From: Tricholomella constricta
Lineage: Eukaryota; Basidiomycota; Agaricomycetes; Agaricales; Lyophyllaceae
Assembly (NCBI GenBank): GCA_013368375.1
Contig: JAACJP010000034.1
Location: 372,001-436,000, forward strand
DNA: 64,000 nucleotides
Direction: 5' to 3'
Below are positions 1 through 10,334 of the stretch, piece after piece (positions within the stretch are counted from its first letter, which is position 1; each line of letters begins with the position of its first letter). The translations under genes were made by a program, and so were the position numbers. The notes below the pieces were generated by a model. The model was not told the origin of the DNA. It did no database searches and saw nothing but the letters and a program-made list of their open reading frames with translations.

Positions 1-1385
1 GCACCCGAAGGCGAGTACCCGACCGAGCTCTCGCGCGAGATGTACGCCCGCGCGAGCCGTGTCGCGAGAGCGCGCCGCACGTAGTTCCGGAAAGTTCTGT
101 GGGCGCCGAGCGAGGTGTGTACCGCAGCGTGCACGGCTTTGAGCCGTTTTGTGAGATCGAAGGCGGGCGGGGGGCGAGTGCCTTTGGCGGAAGAGGGAGG
201 GAAAAGGTGTTGTTTAAGAATGAGCATGCAGGTGGTTGAATAGGGCCCAGAGAAGAGGGCGTTGAGCGTGTCGGTGATCTTGTCTTCTGACGTTGGCTTC
301 CTGGCTGGGTGAGGAAGGACCGAGAGGCGGGGAAGGGGAGAGGAGCAGAAGGCCAGGGCACGAAGAAGGAGGGGGAGGATGGTTTCGAGGTAGGAGGGAG
401 AGAGAGTTTTTAGTTGGGAAGAGAGGTGATCGAGATAGAGGCTGATTGCTATGTCGGCGGGGTGTTTCGCATAGGGAGGGATTGTGGAAGAAGAAGACGT
501 CGGGGAAGGTAGGGAGGAAGCGGAAACAGAGGACTGGTTTCTTCTATGAGACTGGGACGACGGCTTGGATGGAGTGCTGGCGTTGGACTGGCCTTCGGCC
601 AGGGGAGACGAGGCCAGCCGATCCTGAGCAGTGGGTTTGTTCAGCAAAAGAACAGACCGATCGACTAGGTCGGCGTAAAAGTCCAGGATGCCCGCCAGAT
701 TCTCCTCTGATATCCTTGCAGTGGTATCCACATTGCTGAGAACGCCGGACATGAACTTTGCCAAAACATCTATGCTCCGTTCTCGCTCTGCCCTCTCCCC
801 GCGCTCCGGCACCATATCTGCCCTCAGAAAGCCCTCGAATGCACATGCAATCCAAGATTTGAGGACGTTGAGAAAGTCCAGTTCAATTCCGACGACATCA
901 ACGCCATATTTCGTCAGAGAACGGAGGGCCTTGAACCGGGGTTCCCAAAGATCGGGTCCCCAGGAGTTGAAGGAGCCCAGGAATAAGGAGAAATAGGACA
1001 AGCGATCGGCGGTGGCAAGGACGGCAGCCTCGTGGTTCTCGCAATAGGCGGAGAGGACGTCATAGCCTGCCGCCTGGACGGCCACCGGGGAATCAGCATG
1101 GCACAGGGACGCGAGGACAGGGTTGAGAGCTGCGCGACGGGGCAAGGGGGAGTGGGAAGAGAGGGCACTTGCGAGGGCTCGTGCGTGGGCGAGACTGGGT
1201 ACGGCAGGGGGCGTCAGGGCGTCGATCAAGGCGTCGAGGGACAGCGGTCGCGCGGCTGCGGCAACAGGCGGGACCTGCGGTGCAGACGTTGTTTCCGTGC
1301 GGGCTCTGCGCCATCCAAACGGCGGAAAGCTCGTGGTGTTGGCTCGGGGACGAGACTTGCTGTGTGCATCTGCATCCCGCGACAT
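1..1385 (-). CDS. Tuberin-like (TSC2) protein, N-terminal part, runs off the left edge
   Basis: A single open frame runs from an ATG at 1385 down to base 1 without a stop (461 codons plus 2 nt), so the gene continues outside the window. The protein starts MSRDADAHSK. After a basic, Ser-rich stretch come helical repeats: a segment with LALDALIDAL-like spacing, then LWEPRFKALRSLTKYG around residue 155, then a Ser-rich linker, then another helical block ending LARAYISRESSVGY. This is the look of the HEAT/ARM-like N-terminus of fungal tuberin, the large subunit of the TSC complex that acts as GTPase activator for Rheb upstream of TORC1. The GAP domain would lie outside the window, so the name rests on general resemblance only. 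Another HEAT-repeat protein is possible. No intron is needed in the visible part. Confidence 0.55.
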   Translation of the reverse strand, partial: MSRDADAHSKSRPRANTTSFPPFGWRRARTETTSAPQVPPVAAAARPLSLDALIDALTPPAVPSLAHARALASALSSHSPLPRRAALNPVLASLCHADSPVAVQAAGYDVLSAYCENHEAAVLATADRLSYFSLFLGSFNSWGPDLWEPRFKALRSLTKYGVDVVGIELDFLNVLKSWIACAFEGFLRADMVPERGERAERERSIDVLAKFMSGVLSNVDTTARISEENLAGILDFYADLVDRSVLLLNKPTAQDRLASSPLAEGQSNASTPSKPSSQSHRRNQSSVSASSLPSPTSSSSTIPPYAKHPADIAISLYLDHLSSQLKTLSPSYLETILPLLLRALAFCSSPLPRLSVLPHPARKPTSEDKITDTLNALFSGPYSTTCMLILKQHLFPPSSAKGTRPPPAFDLTKRLKAVHAAVHTSLGAHRTFRNYVRRALATRLARAYISRESSVGYSPSG

Positions 1386-1565
1386 TCACAGATTTCGCGC
1401 AATGCGGTGTTGGTTGGGGGATCTGCAACGGAGGGCGTTAAGATCGTGAGCAGACTATGAGCAGGCTGTGAGCAGGCGTTAAGATCGTGGGCGAACAGTG
1501 AGCAGGCAGTTGTGCACAACGTCAAGATCACAATTTCAAATACATGGACTCAGACATCACTATCA

Positions 1566-2136
1566 CTACACTGATCCCTCTCTGGCCAGCTCTCGGATCC
1601 GCTCAATCGTATGCTCTACCCCAGCCCCGATAACCCTATTCAGCTCCTTGGGCTCGGGCAGGGCCTTGCCCTCGAACCCAGGAATCCCATTCGCAAACGA
1701 GAATGTCAATGTCAGCTCCCCATCTGCATCGTACGAGAGCACGTTTGTGATGCGTATTCCCGTCGAAGGCATCTCAAAATATGCCTACATCACCAGATCA
1801 GCAGTTCTGCCACATCCAGCGCACAAAGACCTCACGATTGTGCTTTCATAAAGTTCGATGTTCTCAGTGATAGGCTCCCCATGATGGAAACGAACAGATC
1901 TCACGATCTGCTAGGAAAACGTAGGTGACTAGAGTATGCGCCACTATAGTGATACGCACCTTTGTGCCATCGTCACTCAGGACTTCGCATGAAGTGATGG
2001 TGGGCACGAATGTTTGTGGGTTACGCGCCTTAATACCTAAGCCCTTCCACACCTGGGCCTCAGTGAGGACGGGGGACGCGTTGGCAGGGTTAACGCGTCT
2101 GGTGGTTGCAAAGCTGGCCATGGGTTTCGTCGACAT
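1566..2136 (-). CDS. DUF1857-type START/SRPBCC-like protein
   Basis: Three exons can be read: 2136-1960, about 1910-1836 and 1784-1566. They are separated by introns starting GTGCGT and GTGAGG and ending TAG. The joined protein (about 155 aa) begins MSTKPMASFATTRRVNPAN and contains LTEAQVWKGLGIKARNPQ, then FVPTITSCEVLSDDGTK, then an exon with VRFHHGEPITENIELYE, then MPSTGIRITNVLSYDADGEL and LTFSFANGIPGF. This matches the small single-domain DUF1857 family of fungi, a helix-grip (START/Bet v1-like) fold. Some members sit in secondary-metabolite clusters, but the function of most is unknown. The first acceptor could be TAG or the adjacent CAG, which changes one residue. The gene is single-copy here with no obvious operon-like partner. 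Confidence 0.8.
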
Positions 2137-2375
2137 GAGTGTGCGCAGTTATGGATGAGACATTTCTATAGATCGTCGAACGTGCGTCCAGTGCGGCTTT
2201 TCGCAACTGTTTACTTGGAAGGCTGCTGTCAAGCACGAACACAGCATCCAACCTGCATCACAACAAGGTATATTCCGACTAAAAGCCCTAAAATCCAATA
2301 GATAGCTCAATGCAAGAGAATACTTCGAGACAAATTTTGACAAAGTCCAAAAAGTACTATGCAAGCATCCTCCAC

Positions 2376-3198
2376 TCAGTTCTTGCAGTAGCCATCACTC
2401 TCCCTGATAAAGTTGAGGCTGCCGTCGGGCTGGCTCTGTCCGCCGGTGTTAATCGCATCGGACCCGTCGTGGCAGGACATGAACAGAGAGCATGTCAACT
2501 GCGTGCTGCCTCCCTAGATAGTCACGAGATGTCAGCGGCTGGAGTACACCAAGGGAAAGGGACATGGATAAACCTTGCCGTTGACATCGTGGTAGCCTAG
2601 GTGAGAAGTGCGCGTGAGCGTCGAGGGAGTCGGCACTAGAGAATAGACTTACTGTTGACGAATTTGCAGCCTGTGACGCTATCGCACATGGCCTTGCACT
2701 CTGACCTGTCGTTAATGAATTGCGTAAGAAGTAGCGTGCTAGGGACTTACGAGCGACGGTGTCGACGAGGCCGAAGGTCATGTAGTCATCAGCTTGGGTG
2801 GCGCCTGTGAGGTTCTGGAAGGTCTGGGTGTACCCGTCAGTGGGAGGGGGCGTTGGGGGAGGTGTGACAGGGCAGTGCAGCCAGTCGATGTGAATGAGCT
2901 GTAAGAGCTTGCAGATGATCTGTGTACATGTAACCAATTAGTGGACTGCTTGTATGTAGGGAAGAGAAAATCGTACCCCCTCGAGGCAGGTAAGGTCCGG
3001 AAAGAGGTATCCGTGGTCGCCAAAATACCACCCGGGTTGAGCATCCGGGTGCCAGGGCGGGTGGGGTGCGCCATAGTTGTTGGACGCACTCAGGTCGACG
3101 CCGAGAACGCTTGAGATGTCGAAGGTGAGGTCCAAGGGGGTGGCGGTGACGCCGGAGACGGCGACGGAGGCAGCAGCGAAAAGAGCGGCAAAACGCAT
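2376..3198 (-). CDS. Small secreted cysteine-containing protein, unknown function
   Basis: Five exons were traced: 3198-2977, 2919-2751, 2700-2653, 2596-2574 and 2513-2376. The ATG at 3198 opens a clear signal peptide (MRFAALFAAASVAVSGV, cleavage near ATP). The mature part (about 175 aa) is rich in Tyr, Gly, Asn and Cys. It includes a Pro/Thr stretch (TPPPTPPPTDGYTQ), the segment FQNLTGATQADDYMTFGLV, then QCKAMCDSVTGCKFVNSYHD, and ends SDGYCKN. The pattern fits a family of secreted basidiomycete proteins sometimes described as fruiting-body associated, but that is recollection rather than evidence. Export through the ER is the only function I would assert. The fourth exon is only 23 nt, so an automatic caller may miss it. 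Confidence 0.72.
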
Positions 3199-4388
3199 GG
3201 TAGCGGTAATGCAGATATGCAAAAGAATGCGAGGCTTTGAACACGAGAGGTAAAAAGCTGGTCTGGGCAGATATCCCCCTGCTGGTTTTATAGTACCCAG
3301 AGCAGCCGGGGGGCTTCTTCGCGCACAAAAGCGCAAGGTGTGGCATGCCGGCCGAGACAGGTTTTGTCAGTGCGTTCCTCGAAGTGACTGGTCTGTCCAT
3401 TAGATTGGCGTTCCTAACACCTCTCTACATGCGGTCGACTTTCCTGACAAGTGAGTGAAGACATAAACTGATCCGGCATGTCAGCGGCACATGGAAGAGC
3501 TGCGGTGCTTCCTAATCTTCCTTCTAGGATAGAGGACGCGAGGAGTATCTGGGAGAGTCTGGATCCAGCAACGTGTGAATGAGGATGGCGAAATGAAACG
3601 AAACTTGGGGCGAATTGATGACGACGCGTCGGGCTGAATGAATCATTTCAAACGCTAATCTCGCTGTCAACGATATTTTGAATGGTAAAAGATGAAGAGA
3701 ATCACGTCAAACAAATGCTGAGAATTTTCTTGTCGCCTCTCAAACGCCCTTGATTGACTGAGCCGACGTAGATAGACAGGCAGCAAGGGCTTCTCCATGG
3801 CACGCGCGATGGACGTCGAACTGATCAAGTTTGTGCAGTACATTCTACCGCATGGAGGACAAGCTGGCAGCTTGTGAAGCGAATAGTGCAAGGTACGAAC
3901 ATTCACAAGATGGAAGATATGTTGCAAGTCGTGTCAGGTTTAATATAAGAAAAAGCCAGATTGATGGTATGCACCCAGCTTTCCGCAGCGGCATCTATTC
4001 ACATACGAGTGTTGCACTGTACATGCATTGGATGTTCGTCTATCTGCAGTGCGAATGACTCGGACCCATGCCGATTCTTTTTCTGCTACTGTATGAGTCT
4101 AGGTCTGAATATGATGATCAACAGGGTACAGGGCCATTCCAGTAGCAATTTGTGAGGATGGTATGCAGGCACGTCAAGTTCGCCTCGGTGGACGACCAGC
4201 TGGGAACATGGAGAAGCGGTAACGGGCACGTATATCGCGGTTCGCCCTAGACCACGTGACATGACTACCGGAAATTGATGTGCTCGGCGCGGATGACAGG
4301 GTTCAGGCCGTCGACCATCCTGAGGCTGCCTCTTGCCATTCTCCCTTCTACCACTCCATACCCACGATTCTATACCCTTAAGCTCGCG
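3199..4388. other. Intergenic stretch between divergent genes
   Basis: No supported gene lies here. It separates the start of the secreted-protein gene (minus) from the start of the kinase gene (plus) and must hold both promoters. Short open frames exist on both strands, but none has a recognisable motif, a good start context or a plausible splice partner. Confidence 0.6.
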
Positions 4389-6516
4389 ATGCACTCAGAT
4401 GCATTCGATGTAATACCCTACGACGTGCGTTTACTTTGTTTCTCTATATCTTGCGCAGATGCCATGCTCCCCTGAAGTGACGTAGGAAATACCGGGGCTG
4501 AGCATTGACTTTGTGAAAGATCATCTTCTTGACCACAAAAACTGAATAGATTATCAGGATATCAAAGGAGGGTGGAAGAAGTTGGGCGCTGGCTCCTTTG
4601 GGAATGTCTACAAAGGTCTGTTCACCCAGCATCAGTCTCTGACATGATCCGCTGAACACTACATATAGGCGTATACCTGGGCATCGACGTAGCCATCAAG
4701 GAGGTCCTCCCATCGCGAGAATACGATGTTGCCAAATACTTTGAACGAGAATGGCGGCTAATGAAGGAGTGTAGGCACCCAAACATCTGCCTTTTCATTG
4801 GCCTGAGCCGCGCACCGGATCCTGACGGCCGTATCTTCATCGTTTCCGAGTTCATCGACAACGGAAACGTGCGCATGTACATTCATGACAAAACCAAGCC
4901 CTTCCCGTGGCGCCTGCGCATGTCATTTGCCACTGACGTGACCCGCGCCCTCACGTACCTGCATGCTCGTAAATGTATTCACCGGGATCTCAAAGGCGAA
5001 AATCTTTTGGTCACTGCGAATGGACGCCTTAAAATCACAGACTTTGGATTTGCCCGGATCGCAGCCAGGAATGAAGAAGAATCGAAACGGTTGACATTCT
5101 GCGGCACCGATTCATACATGTCTCCAGAGATCCTGCTTGGCGAAGAATTTGATCTGCCAACAGATATATTTTCCTTGGGCATTATTTTCTGTGAAATAGC
5201 TGCTAGGAGATTGGCCGACGACACCCATTTTAAACGTCATCCTCCCACCTTTGGGATCGATATTGACGAGTTGCGTCAACTGGCTAGCGCCGACTGTCCG
5301 GCTGACTTCCTGAATCTTTGCATCGAGTGCCTCGCGACGGATCCATCTGTACGACCAACGACGCGCGTTATCCTTGAACGCTTACGAATCATAGAAGCTG
5401 AAGTCCATGCGCGCCCCAACGAAGGCGAGGACTTGCATGTCGGTAGCATCAAATTCCTCACGGGTAGCAAGCGAGCCGGTGCTGGTCCTCGAATTCCTAG
5501 CTTCGGGATGGGGGTTGGCAAGGAAATTCGAAGTAATGGAATTATGTCAGACGAGAGCGACGATGAACTCATGGAGGCGGTGGAGGGACTCTCCAGCATA
5601 GGCGTCAATGACGATATGAGTGATAACTTGAGCGGTGCGTTCTACATGCATATATTGGACCTCATCGAGGAATTTGAAATGGATACCACAGACCACCAAT
5701 CCCTGCTTGAGAATACTTCCTCGAAGCTGTCTGAGTACAGCACGACCGTCATCCGCTCCCATCCTCACCAAGGCACATCGACTCAAATTCCTTCTCTCTC
5801 CTCTATCTTAACTATCCGTCCTTCCTCCGACTCGAGCACAACTGCAGATACTGTTGCTCCTGTATCACCTTTATCTGCACCCCCGAGGTCATCCCCTCCC
5901 ACGCGGCCTTTACCCGAGTCACCCGAGAAAGCGATCGACCCACTCGGGGAATCTTCCATCTTCTCCATCGCATCGCTCGATTCTTATCATACGGTACCAT
6001 CCTCGTCCTTCATCTCCAGCGCTCTTGCCACGGAAGGAGGATCCACGATCCGTTCGCTGCATGGCAACTATTCCGCGCCCCTGGTCCACCGCTTTACCCT
6101 CCTCAAGCCGGGTGCAAAGCCGAAGCGGAATAGTGGCAGCGGGTCAGTGTCCCCGAGTGGAAGCGGCAGCGACGTAGCTGCGGGATGGAATCCCCTGGAA
6201 CTGTTGTTCTCAAGCGGCCTACTGGTGTCGAAATGTGATGTTTGCAGCAAGCGATTGGGATGGAAGGCTGTGCTTGACTGCGATGACTGTGGTTTGAGGT
6301 CTGAACTGCTTATCCTTCGACTGTGCTTTCGACCGCTTATCGTTCTGATGCCGCAGGTGCCATGTGAAGTGTGGTGAAATTGCCCCGACGGACTGTGGGA
6401 TCCGTCCTGTCAGGCCAGATTTGCATGCTGTCTCACCTCTCTCGCGGGTGAAGCAGAGCGCTTCCAATGCTAGCATAGCGGCCAAAACGAAAGCGGGAAG
6501 CCCTGCGAGAAATTGA
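4389..6516 (+). CDS. TKL-type protein kinase with C-terminal C1-like zinc motif
   Basis: Five exons: 4389-4424, 4459-4476, 4558-4615, 4669-6298 and 6357-6516. The spliced protein starts MHSDAFDVIPYDMPCSPED. The kinase domain follows at once: glycine loop GAGSFGNVY (split by intron 3), VAIKEV lysine, HPNICLFIG, catalytic loop HRDLKGENLLV, DFGFARI, and TFCGTDSYMSPEILLG with an intact APE-like SPE. All catalytic residues are present, so activity is expected. The long Ser/Thr-rich tail is probably disordered. The C-terminus shows CDVCSKRLGWKAVLDCDDCG, then across the last intron CHVKCG and DCG. This Cys/His pattern is that of a C1 (DAG-binding-like) domain. Exon 2 is only 18 nt. The family is common in Agaricomycetes, with LIMK/TKL-like kinase motifs. 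The substrate is unknown, and the C1 module suggests membrane recruitment. Confidence 0.85.
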
Positions 6517-6779
6517 GGCTCGTGCTTGCATCGAGAGATAGTTCCCTGACGACCCTTACGACCTTTGCCTGGATTGTTATTTCATACCCTGTTCAATTTC
6601 CGCAACGACTAGTATTCGACATGGCTCTTCCCAGCGACCTCTTAATCTTAATTATATCCCCTCCTCAGACATGGACAGTAGTATAGCGTACGAGTTTTGA
6701 ATGGAGTGATGTCGCAATGTCAAATGAATCCATAATGGTTTTCTGCACACACATGTACATAGATATAATGGTATGGCAG

Positions 6780-9700
6780 TCAGTTCGCAAAGTCTTCCGC
6801 ATGTAGCTGTATCCAGTTGATGAATCCTGTGGACCTATCAATATGGGCATGGTGAGCGTGTCGCTTTTCGCTGGGTCAAAACGACTGACCATCCAATCTT
6901 GAACGTCCACCCACGCTTGAGATCAGGTCGCGAAGCACTCGGTGGCACGGCGACGGGGCTGTGAGACCAATAGGGTTGGAAGTCAGGGCTCGACGATGTG
7001 ATGAGATACATGATAGTCGGAAGATTATTTTGATAGGGCAGCATATGACGATGCTGTTGTAGTTGGTTGTTAAAGCCTGGGCCATTTTGGCTAAATTGTG
7101 GCGGTTGCCCAAATCGTGGATATACTGGGGGTCGATGAAAGGCATGTACTGGGGTAGAAAGATCCTTAATGTAGAAATCTTGGTTAGTTCCTGCGCGGGT
7201 AACTGCACGAGAAGTTAGCATAGAAAGAACAGTGGTCCTGTTGACTGACTGAGTATCAATTCGTCTGGTCTTATGTTATGCTCTGCGGCCAAGTCCTTCC
7301 CATACAAGAGCAAGAATCGCCAGGCATCTCCCACAGACGTCACTACTTTTGAATGCATTATCTGGCAGTCGATCTGAGCATTTGGAAGTACTGCCATTGA
7401 CCAACTATAAGATACGCCATCAGAAAGGCCAGTAGAACAGGATGTGCTGCGCACCAGGTAACATCGCATGGCAGAGGAAAAGGTTCCATTTCCACATGAC
7501 GTATTGGAATGTCGTCCCAGGACCATTGGAATCCGCGCGTATCGTTCTGTATTTCGAACATCGCCAACCCCTCCTTGAGTACATTTCCAAGGGTGACAAA
7601 ACTCTTGAAATCCTTTCCCTGCTTTGGTATGTACCCGAAATCCCCGACCAAGAATTTGTGAGATGAGATGCCTCCATTTTCATTCCAGACATGGTCGTGG
7701 GCATCAGCTTCAATATTGGAGAGTCGTAGTTGACGGATGTCTAGTTTTGAACGTTCTTTGTATCTGATATCGTCGTCGTCTTGATTGCCGATGAGAGCCT
7801 TGACGCGTGGCGAAAGAGTTATTGGTGCGTTATCTGATGGAAGGAGGCCCCGTGTGAGGGCTACGAGGTGACTGATTCGTCGACTAGTATCCCCATCTTC
7901 CGCGTCATCCTCGCGCTTATATTGGATCCCCCCTCCCTTGGGTAGCATCTATTCATGGATCGCGTTATTGCTTCAGACTGAATATCGGAGAGAGATCAAC
8001 ATACGTCCATGACCACCATCCTTAAGCTTGTAGTTAATCCGTAGTTCCTCGCAGTGAACCAGGCATCCCTCGGAGGAGGTAGGCCCATTATGACGGTGTT
8101 TGAACCATCTACTCTGAACGAAGAACCCTGTTAAGTACTTTTCGTCACGTTATTGTTGCAAGATAGGAAGAAGTTGTACGAACGCCCACAAAGTCTTGCG
8201 CACGTGAATCATTTAGACCTCTCTGGCGCTTTATGTAGGTGGTCGCATCCTGAGGAGTATAAGTCATGGCCACACCCGCCAGGGTGGTCGTTACTTACCA
8301 CAACATCCTGATACTTGAGGGCGAGCCGAGAGAGTGAGCTACAATCAGGCTTGTGCGTCCGACTTACAAAGTGAAGAATGAGATTGGCACAGGCAGCCAG
8401 GCCGTCCGTTCTCAGAGTGTCCAACAATAGTGCCTGTGGAGAGCGTGTTTGAACTGCAAAGTAACGTTAAAGAGAAACTCTAGCATGGAGTATTAGATAT
8501 GAAGCTCAACCAACCATTGGATAGAAGAATGAAAGGTGTAGGAGACCTGTCTTCTGACAAACCGACCATCTGCGGAAAGCTTGGATGACTTTTGAACGGC
8601 GTCAGAGACTACGAGGGGCCAGAGAAGAGGCCGCCTACAAGACGTCCTGCAGGAGTTTTACATCACTCATCCAAGCCTGAATTGTCTCAATTACACGGGA
8701 TCAACCAGAGAATATAGAACACACCTTTAGAGCCTGTTCATTTGGGCCTTCGTATCGCTTGATGAGACTGAGGCGACCCTCGACCTCTGCAGCACTGACA
8801 CCAGCCCACCAGCCATCTTTGAGTTTGGAGTTTCCTTTCAAACGAATCTCGGATTGATGATATCGGCGAAACTGGGGCAACCCGATAATTAATCAACATG
8901 CTACGATTTTGAGGTGAGAAAATGAAAGGGATATTAACACCACGGGATTCGAGCACTTCTTCTGAAACGATGTGGTCATCTCCAAAGCTGTCTTCCTCGG
9001 GTTCGCCTGCCACTGTAATGTCGCTTCCTGGGATGGGGGTGGAAGAGGCATATACCCCACCCTCCGTTTCGACAGGTGATTCCACGACGAGGGAGTAAAA
9101 TCTCCTTTCTATCGGGCTGTATGGATAGGTAGTGGTGCACTGGGTCACGGCGTATGGCGGTGGTGGCAAAGTGACTTCGGGATCTCGTTCAGATGCGCGA
9201 GAAGCGACGGCATAGTGGATATCGATGAGCGTCGCAATCTGAGAAGGACAGTGACATAGCAATATCAGCGAAATAAGGCTAACGTATGCCTGGTATAAGT
9301 TACCACCTGAAATGATTGGGCTGCGTCCTCCAGCTGCGCTGAGTAGTCGATAATCGCGTTTTCGATTGACGTTTTCTTCATGAAACGACGCGCCCAGGTT
9401 GTGTCCGTCAGGATTTTCATGAACTCGTGAATTGAAGTCAGGGTACTTGTGTATATTGCATTAGATGTCAAAGAATGAGAACGGGCTAGGCCTTACCTTT
9501 GAAACCTTTCCAGATTCCTCATCAGAGTGGGAGGGGCCGCATTCCATCGTCCCGCCATCTGGTCATTGATATCGAGCAGAATACGCGCGCAACGCCGGAC
9601 CAGCCTTGAAACATTTGAGAAAGCTGTTGGTTGTGATGAGGAACGGCTCACCGAAGACACGATTCCTTATTGGTCTTCAGGGGATGATTAGTTGAGGAAA

Positions 9701-9962
9701 CGGGAGCACGTAAGTATTCCAATTAACTGACCTGCACACCCTGCATACTGTTGTCAGAATCCAAGAATATCACGGTCTGCAGAAATTCGCTCACCTGGAC
9801 CGTCTGGAGAATGAGCAGCACGATCGATACCGCTGCTGTTGCTGGAGGAAAGAAAGCGAGGTTGGACAGCTCTCTCATGAGAGAGGTGGCCGAAATCGCC
9901 AAATGCACAACATCTTGAGAGTTGACTCGAGGAACTCTAACTTTAATGAATCGCAGAGGCAT
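6780..9962 (-). CDS. MLKL-N-terminus-like helical protein with degenerate kinase-like middle
   Basis: A gene of a dozen or more exons with start ATG at 9962. Clear 5' exons are 9962-9795, a 9-nt exon 9740-9732, 9674-9652, 9604-9497, 9445-9307 and one starting 9238. The last exons end at 6890 and span 6834-6780. The first about 190 residues are amphipathic helices (ISATSLMRELSNLAFFPPAT, LARR/CARILLDINDQM, FMKILTDTTWARRFMKK), the layout of fungal proteins with an MLKL-type four-helix bundle. After an acidic Pro/Ser linker comes a kinase-like segment with EGRxSLIKRYEGP (VAIK-like lysine), a W-x-x-DVKLLQDV helix, HPSFPQMVG and PFILLSNV, but I see no HRD or DFG later. The C-terminal third is a conserved block ending NWIQLHAEDFAN. 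Function is unknown. A pseudokinase partner of a helical bundle would parallel necroptosis-type proteins, which is inference. Some middle exon borders remain approximate. Confidence 0.62.
9732..9740 (-). other. 9-nt microexon in the MLKL-like gene
   Basis: The bases GGTGTGCAG are flanked upstream by an acceptor ending TATGCAG and downstream by GTCAGT. Only this 9-nt exon keeps the frame between exon 1 (ending LILQTVQ) and exon 3 (beginning TNKESCLR). The longer alternative from the nearer AG gives a stop in exon 3. Confidence 0.6.
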
Positions 9963-10334
9963 GGTGGTGGCCGGCGCTAGCCAAAGGATCCAAAGTCAAG
10001 GCTCAGGCCTCAGGCCTCAACGTTCATGAGTAGCACGACGAGAACTCGTATGAATAAGTGGTCAGAGGGGTTTCGAGTACTTTACTCGTGCTGGGGAAGA
10101 CTTTGGCGACTGGGCGCGTTCATCCAGAAATGGCAGGTGACACACTGGCAGACATCTTTGATGGTCGTTGCGGACAAGCTTGTCATGCCTCTGGCCGTGA
10201 TTTCCGCATTGAGTTACAGTACGCAACGATTGGCAGTTACTACAATAGGAGTAGATATACTATATATCGAGCTTGGTATGGATTTGGCTAAATTTATGGA
10301 GTGGTCGAGGAGTGATGGACCAAGAGAATTTGAA

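Noticed and set aside
446..1460. Several overlapping plus- and minus-strand frames of 80-140 codons
   Set aside because: They are shadows of the continuous minus-strand tuberin-like frame 1385-1. None has a motif or a good ATG.
3667..4155. Short frames between the secreted-protein gene and the kinase gene
   Set aside because: No recognisable domain, poor start context, opposite overlapping strands.
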